The notes under the pieces were generated by a model. That model searched no databases and was not told the DNA's origin. It saw only the letters and a list, made by a program, of their open reading frames with translations. DNA of 8,827 nt from RXIX01 sp003989075. GTDB lineage: Bacteria > Pseudomonadota > Gammaproteobacteria > Competibacterales > Competibacteraceae. Each line of letters opens with the position of its first letter. The stretch's first letter is position 1. Shown here piece after piece: positions 1 to 6,430 of the stretch. The stretch lies in NCBI GenBank assembly GCA_029780415.1, contig JAKOYN010000109.1, positions 1-8,827 of the forward strand, read 5' to 3'. A program made the position numbers and the translations under genes.

Positions 1-917
1 CCGAGGCGGCACGGAGCTGTGCGCATGGCCCACTGGCCCAGTTCCAGCCCAGCGATGCCGAACTGTATGAAATCAAGATTGCCGGCCTGTTACACGACTG
101 CGGCAAGATCGTCACCCCGGTTCACCTGGTGGATAAATCCACCAAGCTGGAAACCCTGTTCGATCGCATTCACCTGCTCGACACCCGTTTCGAGGTGCTC
201 AAGCGCGATGCCGAAATCACCTGGCTGCGCGACACCCTGGCCGCCAGCGCGCGCGGCGACCACGCGGCATTGCCGGTGCTGGAACAGCGCTATCGCGACA
301 CCCTGGCAAGTCTGGACGAGGAGCGCGAGCATCTGCGCCACTGCAATATCGGCGGTGAAACCCTGGACAGCGCCGCGCAGCAACGCATTATGCAAATCGC
401 CCGGCGGCGCTGGACCGGTCCCGATGGTCAGGAGCGCGACCTGCTCGACGCTGATGAGATCGCCAATCTGTGCATTGAGCGCGGCACGCTCAACCCGGAG
501 GAACGCCGCATCATCGAGGAGCATGTGGTTCTGACCTTGCGCCTGCTGAATTCGCTGCCGTGGCCGCGCAATCTACGCAATGTGCCCGAATATGCTGCCT
601 GTCACCACGAAAAGCTCGACGGCAGCGGCTACCATCGCGGTCTGGATGCCTCGTCCCTGCCGCTGCCGGCGCGTATCATCGGCCTGGCTGATATCTTCGA
701 GGCGCTGACCGCCCGCGACCGGCCTTATAAACCGGGCAAGCCGCTGAGCGAAGTCCTGCAGATCCTCGGGCGGATGGCGGAAAAGCGGCACATCGACCCG
801 GACCTGTTCGATCTCTTTGTCCGCAACGGCCTATGGCTGGACTATGCCCGCCAGTATTTGCCACCGGAGCAGATCGATACCGTTGACCTGAGCCGGATTC
901 CTGGCTACACCCCCTAG
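1..917 (+). CDS. HD-GYP domain protein, probable cyclic-di-GMP phosphodiesterase (5' end outside window)
   Basis: The reading frame is open from base 3 to the TAG at 915-917, so the start and any N-terminal sensor domain (GAF, response regulator or similar) lie outside the window. About 304 residues are visible. The HD-GYP order is intact: HDCGK at visible residues 31-35, a third histidine in EEHVV (about 174), HHE at 201-203, and ADIFEALTARDRPYK after it. This fold hydrolyses cyclic di-GMP in the cytoplasm using two or three metal ions. The spacer of about 140 residues between HDCGK and the third histidine, including NIGGE and RGTLNPEER, resembles one known HD-GYP subfamily with a long insert. 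The eponymous GYP is GYH here (CAT codon at 633-635); the metal ligands are kept, so activity is likely but not certain. The gene is followed after 50 bases by a cyclic-nucleotide-binding protein gene. Family assignment is firm; the substrate is inferred. Confidence 0.9.
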   Translation, partial: EAARSCAHGPLAQFQPSDAELYEIKIAGLLHDCGKIVTPVHLVDKSTKLETLFDRIHLLDTRFEVLKRDAEITWLRDTLAASARGDHAALPVLEQRYRDTLASLDEEREHLRHCNIGGETLDSAAQQRIMQIARRRWTGPDGQERDLLDADEIANLCIERGTLNPEERRIIEEHVVLTLRLLNSLPWPRNLRNVPEYAACHHEKLDGSGYHRGLDASSLPLPARIIGLADIFEALTARDRPYKPGKPLSEVLQILGRMAEKRHIDPDLFDLFVRNGLWLDYARQYLPPEQIDTVDLSRIPGYTP

Positions 918-951
918 CGACAACCGCTGTCCTCCACTTGGCCGTTTTGCC

Positions 952-957
952 AAAGGA
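952..957 (+). promoter_or_regulatory. Ribosome binding site choosing the ATG at 968
   Basis: AAAGGA lies 10 bases before the ATG at 968. A TTG in the same frame at 938 would add ten residues but has no purine-rich site in front of it, so the ATG is preferred. Confidence 0.55.
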
Positions 958-967
958 CATTCCTGCC

Positions 968-1594
968 ATGCAAATCCATAAAAGCGGACCTGCCCTGCTC
1001 GACATGCGCGAGCGCTTCAGACAATTGCCTTTCCTGCAAAACCTGGACGATGCACACTTGGGGGAACTGCTCAAGGCCAGCCGTCTGCTCGGCTACGAAA
1101 CCGATGAATTGATCCTGCCGGAAGGCGGTTTTGGCGACCGGCTCTACATCCTGCTCAAGGGTCAGGTGCGCGTAATCAAGCACAAGAGCGTGGTAGCGAT
1201 GCTCAACCAGCCCGGCGATGTGTTTGGTGAGCTGTCGGTGCTCGGCGACGAGACGCGCAGCGCCTCGGTGTTCGCGGCCGAGCCGGTCCAATGCCTGGAA
1301 TTCAGCCCGGTTTTCCTGCAAAAGCTGCCCGAGGTGGAACAACCGGCCTGCTACGCGACTCTGTATCGGTTTATCGCCCGGATCATTGCCGCGCGCCTGA
1401 AAACGACGACCACTGAACTGGCCATGGTCGGCCGCGAGCTGGAAGTGACCCGGCGCAAGCTCAGCGAGATGCGCCAGTCATCCGGACAGAATGTCTGGGA
1501 TGACGAGCTCGGACAGGCCATTGATCAGTTGCGACGCACCAAGGAACGGCTGGCGCAGCTGGGACGTGATCCTGATCTGGCCTCGCCGCCCTGA
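968..1594 (+). CDS. Stand-alone cyclic-nucleotide-binding (CAP_ED) domain protein with helical C-terminus
   Basis: A 208-residue protein. Residues about 18-125 form a cyclic-nucleotide-binding beta-barrel of the Crp/PKA type: LYILLKGQVRVI at 59-70 and a phosphate-binding cassette FGELSVLGDETRSASV at 86-101 that keeps the Glu (88), Arg (97) and following Ser (98) which contact the cyclic phosphate in known members. A helical region follows (about 126-200) that is rich in charged residues and looks like a helix or coiled coil. There is no helix-turn-helix, so it is not a Crp-like transcription factor; a signalling adaptor is more likely. The ligand (cAMP, cGMP or another) cannot be read from the sequence. 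The gene sits 50 bases after the HD-GYP gene and 21 bases before the exported protein, in one orientation, which suggests one transcript. Domain call is confident; the role is inferred. Confidence 0.85.
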   Translation: MQIHKSGPALLDMRERFRQLPFLQNLDDAHLGELLKASRLLGYETDELILPEGGFGDRLYILLKGQVRVIKHKSVVAMLNQPGDVFGELSVLGDETRSASVFAAEPVQCLEFSPVFLQKLPEVEQPACYATLYRFIARIIAARLKTTTTELAMVGRELEVTRRKLSEMRQSSGQNVWDDELGQAIDQLRRTKERLAQLGRDPDLASPP

Positions 1595-1615
1595 ATCCAA
1601 TCTGGAGCTAACGTC

Positions 1616-2968
1616 ATGCGCGCGCACCCTTTGCTGTCGATGCTTGCCGGACTGTTGCTGAGCATGCCGCTGGCGCTCGACGCCAAGCCCGGCACTGATG
1701 ATTTTGAGGTGCCGTTGCAGATGGAGCGCAGCGTGCCCGTGCGTTCGGGCCGCGCAGCCAACCGGGTGCGCAGCCTCCAGGATGCTACTGTCGGCCAAAC
1801 CGTTCTGCAGGCCCGCCGCGCCCAGGATGTGATTGCCGCCGCAGTCAGCAAACGTACCGCCGGCTGCCAGGTGATTCGCTACGGCAGCGGCGATCTGGGT
1901 TGGGTGGCGACCGGTACAGCTACCTATCCGGCCACGGACAATCCAGTCGCGGCGCGGCGCACCGTGCAGGAAAGTCGCCTGAAGGCAATGACTGACGCCC
2001 GCGAGCGGCTGGGGCGTTGCCTGCGCGCGCTGCCGCCGGGCGCCCGACAACAGTTGACCGCCAGTCTGGAACAGAATGATGCCATCCGCCTGGCACTGAT
2101 CAATCTGGCGGATAACGAGCAGCAGCGCCATGAGCAGGCACTGCGTATTCTGGAGCGGGGTTTTGTCGCCTACGCGGTTGAACATGACCCGGCCAGTCGC
2201 ACACTCTTCGTGCACCTGGTGACCACACCAGCCACCGCCATGCGCCTGACCCGACCCACCGCCGGCACCATGGAAACAACCGCAATCAAGGAAGGCACCC
2301 GGCAATTGCTGGCGGAAATTGGCGCTGGACTGATTCCGCCGGTCGGTCATCGTCTGATCGTGGTCAACGCCAGCGGCGAGCTGACCCTGGTTGGCTATGC
2401 AGTCAATCTGGTCGGCGTTCACCCAGACCCGAATGCGCAGCGCAAACTGCGCGATGACTCCCTCAAGATCGCAACGGCGCGTGCCGGTGAAGCCCTGATC
2501 GGCCTGGCGACCGGCGACGATCAGACGTGGCAGGATGCTCTGGACAGTGCCAGCCGGGACGATATTCGCCATGCGGCCAGCGGCTATGATGCGGAAGAAC
2601 CGAGCACGCGCAGATTTGCGCAGATTCGCGAGTTACTGCTGGACAGTCTCAAGGATGATCCCGGCCTGCAGGAACTGCGCGAGGGACGTCTGCCCAAGGC
2701 CAGCCTGCTCAAGTCGATGGGTGATGACAGCACGGTGCTAGTCGCGATCCTCTACACGCCACCGGTTCGACCACGGGAAACGGTACCACCCCCGGCAGCA
2801 ACACCGGCAACGCCAACAGTTCCACCCGCACCGGCAGTTCCACCTGCCTCAACCACTACGGAACCGGCAGCCACTGTCAAACCGGTGACTTCACCCGCAC
2901 CGGCAGTTCCACCTGCCTCAACCACTACGGAACCGGCAGCCACTGTCAAACCGGTGACTTCACCCTGA
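1616..2968 (+). CDS. Probable exported protein of unknown function with Pro/Ala/Thr-rich repeat tail
   Basis: A 450-residue protein that I do not recognise. Residues 1-23 look like a Sec signal peptide: basic MRAH, a hydrophobic run rich in Leu, then LDA before KPG, giving a likely cleavage after Ala23. No lipobox Cys is present, so it is probably periplasmic or secreted. The body (about 24-380) has only a few cysteines, among them C84 and C135, and a stretch at 110-140 (AARRTVQESRLKAMTDARER) that recalls LPP20-type envelope proteins, too weakly to name it. The tail from about residue 382 is a low-complexity Pro/Ala/Thr/Val linker with two identical 23-residue units (404-426 and 427-449). Such tails often span the cell wall or keep a domain away from the membrane, but here it ends the protein. 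The ATG follows a GGAG at 1604-1607 with good spacing. It is the last gene of a three-gene unit and converges on mutM. Confidence 0.75.
   Translation: MRAHPLLSMLAGLLLSMPLALDAKPGTDDFEVPLQMERSVPVRSGRAANRVRSLQDATVGQTVLQARRAQDVIAAAVSKRTAGCQVIRYGSGDLGWVATGTATYPATDNPVAARRTVQESRLKAMTDARERLGRCLRALPPGARQQLTASLEQNDAIRLALINLADNEQQRHEQALRILERGFVAYAVEHDPASRTLFVHLVTTPATAMRLTRPTAGTMETTAIKEGTRQLLAEIGAGLIPPVGHRLIVVNASGELTLVGYAVNLVGVHPDPNAQRKLRDDSLKIATARAGEALIGLATGDDQTWQDALDSASRDDIRHAASGYDAEEPSTRRFAQIRELLLDSLKDDPGLQELREGRLPKASLLKSMGDDSTVLVAILYTPPVRPRETVPPPAATPATPTVPPAPAVPPASTTTEPAATVKPVTSPAPAVPPASTTTEPAATVKPVTSP
2823..2965 (+). repeat. Perfect 69-bp direct tandem duplication in the 3' end of the exported-protein gene
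   Basis: Bases 2823-2891 and 2892-2960 appear identical, and the match continues five bases into a third copy (2961-2965) before the TGA stop replaces the expected GCA. The unit is 23 codons, so gain or loss of copies keeps the reading frame. The absence of any silent difference points to a recent duplication or to ongoing homogenisation. Confidence 0.92.
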
Positions 2969-2978
2969 GCCGCGCCCT

Positions 2979-3794
2979 TCAGGACTGGCAGCGCGGACAG
3001 TAATAACTGGTTCTCTGACCAATCCGGCAACGCTGGATTGCCCCGCCACAATGCCGGCAGGGTTGTCGGTCGCGACCGTAAACCTGCAGTTCCTGCTGGA
3101 AGTAACCACTCTGGCCATCGCCACCGACAAAATCGCGCAGCGTGGTGCCACCCTGCCGGATGGCCGCTTCAAGTACGGCGCGAATTGCCGCCACCAGCCG
3201 CGCGTATTCCTCTATGCTCAGCGCGCCCGCCGGACGCAGCGGATGAATGCCGGCGGCAAACAGCGCTTCACTGGCGTAGATATTACCTACCCCGACCACG
3301 ATGCGCTGATCCATGATGAATGCCTTCACCGCGACCCGGCGCCCCCGCGAGCGGACATGCAGATCGGCGGCGGAAAAATCCTCGCCAAGCGGCTCCGGCC
3401 CCAATTCGCGCAACAACGGATGTTGTCCAGCCGGGGCACTGCTCCACAGCAGAGCACCAAAGCGGCGGCTGTCGTTAAAGCGCAGGCATTGCCCATTCGC
3501 CAACAGCACATCGACATGATCATGCTTCTGCAGCGGCGTCTCCGCCGGCAGGATGCGCAAACGCCCGGACATACCCAGATGGCACAGGGCAATGCCGGCG
3601 CCGGTGTGCAGCAGTAGATACTTGGCGCGCCGCTCCACATCTTCGAGGGTCTGGCCCGGCAGGCGCGTGGTCCATTCCGTCGCCACGGGCCAGCGCAGGC
3701 ACGGCTGGCGCACCACCACCGCGGTCACGGTCTGGCCAAGCAGATGCGGCGCCAGACCACGGCGCACGGTTTCCACTTCGGGCAATTCAGGCAT
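2979..3794 (-). CDS. mutM: Formamidopyrimidine-DNA glycosylase / AP lyase (Fpg, MutM)
   Basis: This enzyme removes 8-oxoguanine and formamidopyrimidines from DNA and cleaves the abasic site. The 271-residue product is of normal family length. It starts MPELPEVET, so after Met removal the catalytic Pro is N-terminal, followed by the essential Glu. Lys58 in RRAKYLLL matches the conserved DNA-binding Lys, HLGMSG is at 73-78, VVGVGNIYASE lies in the helix-two-turn-helix region, and the C-terminal zinc finger has Cys246, 249, 266 and 269 (CX2C-X16-CX2C) with Arg261 at the usual place. The in-frame TTG one codon upstream is rejected because an extra Met would block the Pro nucleophile. The ATG shares one base with the stop of the DUF4340-like gene (TGATG), so it is probably translated from the ABC-transporter message. 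All key residues are present. Confidence 0.97.
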   Translation of the reverse strand: MPELPEVETVRRGLAPHLLGQTVTAVVVRQPCLRWPVATEWTTRLPGQTLEDVERRAKYLLLHTGAGIALCHLGMSGRLRILPAETPLQKHDHVDVLLANGQCLRFNDSRRFGALLWSSAPAGQHPLLRELGPEPLGEDFSAADLHVRSRGRRVAVKAFIMDQRIVVGVGNIYASEALFAAGIHPLRPAGALSIEEYARLVAAIRAVLEAAIRQGGTTLRDFVGGDGQSGYFQQELQVYGRDRQPCRHCGGAIQRCRIGQRTSYYCPRCQS

Positions 3795-4336
3795 CAACGC
3801 TCTCCTCGATCAAGCGGCGCCGGCATCTCCAGAGCCGGCGCCAGAAAACCCGCCGCCGCACCCCGCAACAGGGCATACACCCCCTCTGGACACAAATAGA
3901 CCACATCCCCCGCCTGCAGATAGCGCAGATCGGCGGCCGGTGCCCTGTCGCCAAAGCGAATCCAGACCTCATCCAGCCGCACTGCCAGCCGCGGCGGATC
4001 AAGATGCAGTGCAGCCTGATCCAGCGTCGCCGCCGGATAGCGCAAGGGACAGCGCAGGGTCGCCAGGTGCAGAATCGGGCGCATCAACACCGGATTGGCC
4101 GGCCCGCTTTCCGGCGCAATCATCGCCCAGTGTTCGGCGCGCCGCTCAAACACCAGCGTCGCCTGATCAGGCCGCTCGACGCGAATCCGCCGGACGTGTA
4201 CCGGATCCACATCCAGCAATGGCGATACCGCCGACGCCATTTCGTGGCCCGGTTCCCACCACGCCAGCAACACCAGCACAGCCACCAGCAGCAGCAGGCC
4301 ACCGTTGCGCCACTGCCGCCGCTCGAACAGGTCCAT
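3794..4336 (-). CDS. Short DUF4340-like membrane-anchored protein of a Gld-type ABC operon
   Basis: A 180-residue protein with one N-terminal membrane helix (about residues 12-28, GGLLLLVAVLVLLAWW) followed by a soluble part that should lie in the periplasm. The soluble part shows the usual DUF4340 pattern: a VHVRRIRVERP strand, a second strand with LVFERR, then W-x-MIAPESGPAN and a helical IL-x-LATLRCPL; near the end DVVYLCPEGVYALL resembles the closing strands of the domain. Many DUF4340 proteins are about 300 residues or more, so this is a compact or single-unit version. The domain has no known activity; it regularly accompanies GldG-type transporter genes. The ATG is one base after the GldG-family stop (TGAGATG) and the stop overlaps the mutM start. 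Family assignment rests on pattern and neighbourhood together. Confidence 0.72.
   Translation of the reverse strand: MDLFERRQWRNGGLLLLVAVLVLLAWWEPGHEMASAVSPLLDVDPVHVRRIRVERPDQATLVFERRAEHWAMIAPESGPANPVLMRPILHLATLRCPLRYPAATLDQAALHLDPPRLAVRLDEVWIRFGDRAPAADLRYLQAGDVVYLCPEGVYALLRGAAAGFLAPALEMPAPLDRGER
3802..3806 (-). promoter_or_regulatory. Ribosome binding site of mutM inside the upstream gene
   Basis: AGGAG on the - strand, 7 bases before the ATG at 3794 and inside the last codons of the DUF4340-like gene. Together with the TGATG overlap it suggests translational coupling. Confidence 0.6.
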
Positions 4337-4337
4337 C

Positions 4338-5672
4338 TCAGCGCCGCCGCCAGACTATCCAGACGCCCCCAGCCAGCAGCGCACCGGGCAGGCCAAACAG
4401 AAACAGGCCCGCCAGCAGCGCCAGGGCCGTTTCCGACAAATCCAGTTGCCGATCCGGCGCCACATGCGGCGGAATCGCCACCAGGGTATCGTCCAAGGTC
4501 AACCAGTTCATGATGTTCAGGCCCAGTTCCAGGTTGGCGCCATTGCCCAGATAGGTATTGGACAGAAAATCGCCATCGCCGATGATCACCAGGCGTTGCT
4601 GCGCCGGAACCCGCTCAGCACCACTGCCGCTGACCGGATGCGGTCGCGACAGCGCCAGCCCCAGCACTGACAAACCGGTGCGCGCTGCTGCACTGTCATC
4701 GGTTTCGGTGCGGGCCGGACTCTCCAGCAGCACATCCATCATCCAACCATCGATCGGGTGCCAGTCCAGCGCCGCCGCTTCCGGCAGCAGCGTCGATGCA
4801 CGCAGCGCAGCGGTGATCGGGTGCGGGCCATAATCAGCAATCAGCAGCACGGCCGGATTGGCAATCCCCGGTAGATTCGCAACCCGGTTCAGTAGCATTC
4901 CGGGCCGGATGGTCAAGCCCAGCGCCTCAGCCAGCGGCTGCAGGGCGGATGGATCGTTCGGTTCCAGCAGCCAGAGCAGATTGCCACCTTGCGCCAGATA
5001 ATCGAGTACCGCGCGCAAGGCCACCGGCGGCAGGGGCAGGCGTGGGCTGGCGATCACCAGAGCGGCACCGTCCACCGGCTGCGGGGTCTCGACCGGATTA
5101 AACGGACGCGCGTCGATGCCGGCCTTTTCCAGCTCCCGGCCAAAGGCACCCATATCATGGTTGGCGATGCCCTGTGGCGCACGCTCACCCTGTCCGGCGA
5201 GAAAATGGACCACCCGCCGTGCCGGTCGACTCAGGCGTTGCAGGGTCCCGGCCAGCGCCTGCTCGTTAAGCTGGCGCACATGCTCGCCGCGACCGCGATA
5301 CTCCAGGTACAGCTCGCCTTCGGCGGTAATACCCAGCGCCCGCACCTGCTCGGGCAAACTGTCGGGATTGACGAACCGCAGCTCCACATCGGGCTTGTGG
5401 CGTTGATAGCGCTCCATCAGGCGGCTGATCGCCTCGCGCAGCACCGGGGTCGTATCGCGAACATAGGCTGTGACGCGCAATGGCCCCTGCAGGCGCTCCA
5501 GCAGCAATTGACTGGTCACTGACAGTGAATTGCGGCCGCTGGCGGTCCAGTCGGCCTGCATGAGGTAACGGTTGCTCAGCCAGGCCAACAGACCCATCGC
5601 CAGCAGCAGCAGCAGCACAAACAGCCCGCTCTGCAGACGCAGCCGCCAGCGCATCGTCCGATCGAAGTGCAT
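4338..5672 (-). CDS. GldG-family auxiliary protein of an ABC-2 type transporter
   Basis: A 444-residue protein with a membrane helix near each end (about 14-34 and 413-441, the latter ending in WRRR) and a large soluble domain between them that should face the periplasm. This is the layout of GldG / ABC_transp_aux proteins. Supporting motifs are DWTASGRNSLS (41-51), which in the family precedes SxxLLxxL, and FLAGQGER (157-164), the family's L-x-GxGE turn. The domain resembles the IFT52/GldG fold in which a glutamine-amidotransferase-like fold lacks catalytic residues. In Flavobacterium, GldG works with GldA and GldF in gliding and secretion; in proteobacteria the substrate is unknown. The ATG lies 5 bases after the permease stop with an AAGG in front. 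A second ATG at codon 7 is possible but worse placed. It should form a complex with the ATPase and permease encoded just upstream. Confidence 0.88.
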   Translation of the reverse strand: MHFDRTMRWRLRLQSGLFVLLLLLAMGLLAWLSNRYLMQADWTASGRNSLSVTSQLLLERLQGPLRVTAYVRDTTPVLREAISRLMERYQRHKPDVELRFVNPDSLPEQVRALGITAEGELYLEYRGRGEHVRQLNEQALAGTLQRLSRPARRVVHFLAGQGERAPQGIANHDMGAFGRELEKAGIDARPFNPVETPQPVDGAALVIASPRLPLPPVALRAVLDYLAQGGNLLWLLEPNDPSALQPLAEALGLTIRPGMLLNRVANLPGIANPAVLLIADYGPHPITAALRASTLLPEAAALDWHPIDGWMMDVLLESPARTETDDSAAARTGLSVLGLALSRPHPVSGSGAERVPAQQRLVIIGDGDFLSNTYLGNGANLELGLNIMNWLTLDDTLVAIPPHVAPDRQLDLSETALALLAGLFLFGLPGALLAGGVWIVWRRR

Positions 5673-5677
5673 CGCCT

Positions 5678-6430
5678 TCAGTCCCGTAGCCGCAAATCAT
5701 CGAGCCGGCGCACCGCCAGACCGAGAAACAGGGTGATGAACAGCAGGTAATAGGCGACATCGGCACTGTCGAACAGGCCGCGCAGCAGCGCCTCATAATG
5801 CCGCAGCGGCGCCAGATAGCCGAGCAGACGTCCGGCCAGATCGGAACGCGCCCCGGCGATATCCGCCAGCCACAGCAGCAACAGCAGGCCAAAGGTGGCC
5901 ACCGCAGCCAGCGCCGGTTGCCTGGTCAGCAGCGACAGATACAGGCCCGCCGCCGCAATGGCCGCGATCAGCAGACACAGACCCAGCAGGCCGGCCAGCA
6001 GCTTGCCCTGATCAAGCGTCGTCCCCAGGGCCAGCGTCAACGGCATTGCCGCCACCAGGGCAATCGACAGCAGCAGAAAAGCCAGTACACCCAGATACTT
6101 GCCCAGCACAATCGCACTCGCCGACACCGGCGCCGACAGCAGCAGTTCGAAAGTATGCGCACGCCGTTCCTCGCTGAACAGGCGCATGGTCAACAACGGT
6201 GTCAGCAGCAGCAAAACCCAGGCGGCAGCCTGAAACAGCGGTGCTACCACCAGATCGGTCACACCAGGCGCGCTGTCCAGACCGGCCAACTGACCCTGCA
6301 GAGCCTGGAAATCAGCCACCAGAGTGACGAAAATCCACGCCAGTCCGCCCTGCGCCATCGCCAGCACGCCCCAGGCCAGTGGTGAGGCAAACAGCACCCG
6401 CCATTCGCGCGCCGCGATAATGCTGATCAA
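5678..6430 (-). CDS. ABC-2 type transporter permease, GldF-like (TTG start)
   Basis: A 250-residue integral membrane protein with about six hydrophobic segments. After the first helix and a short periplasmic loop, the hallmark cytoplasmic stretch TMRLFSEERRAHTFELLLSA (81-100) appears, the conserved ABC-2/GldF region that contacts the ATPase. No ATG fits: the nearest lie well inside the ATPase gene or inside the first helix. The TTG at 6430-6428 has GGAGGA six bases upstream and overlaps the ATPase stop as TTGA, so it is chosen; the product then begins ISIIAAREWR, as such permeases usually do. It pairs with the ATPase upstream and the GldG-family protein downstream. The transported substrate is not known. 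Confidence 0.88.
   Translation of the reverse strand: MISIIAAREWRVLFASPLAWGVLAMAQGGLAWIFVTLVADFQALQGQLAGLDSAPGVTDLVVAPLFQAAAWVLLLLTPLLTMRLFSEERRAHTFELLLSAPVSASAIVLGKYLGVLAFLLLSIALVAAMPLTLALGTTLDQGKLLAGLLGLCLLIAAIAAAGLYLSLLTRQPALAAVATFGLLLLLWLADIAGARSDLAGRLLGYLAPLRHYEALLRGLFDSADVAYYLLFITLFLGLAVRRLDDLRLRD

Noticed and set aside
1478..2572. A 364-codon open frame on the - strand opposite the exported-protein gene
   Set aside because: It is antisense to a gene with signal peptide and ribosome site, has a composition typical of GC-rich shadow frames, and shows no recognisable domain.
2970..2996. Inverted repeat CCGCGC/GCGCGG between the convergent exported-protein and mutM genes
   Set aside because: A 6-bp stem with a 15-base loop and no T-run, lying partly inside mutM; too weak to call a terminator in either direction.
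3553..4554. A 333-codon open frame on the + strand, very rich in Pro, Arg and Ala
   Set aside because: It lies opposite mutM, the DUF4340-like gene and the GldG-family gene, and its composition is that expected from reading GC-rich genes backwards.
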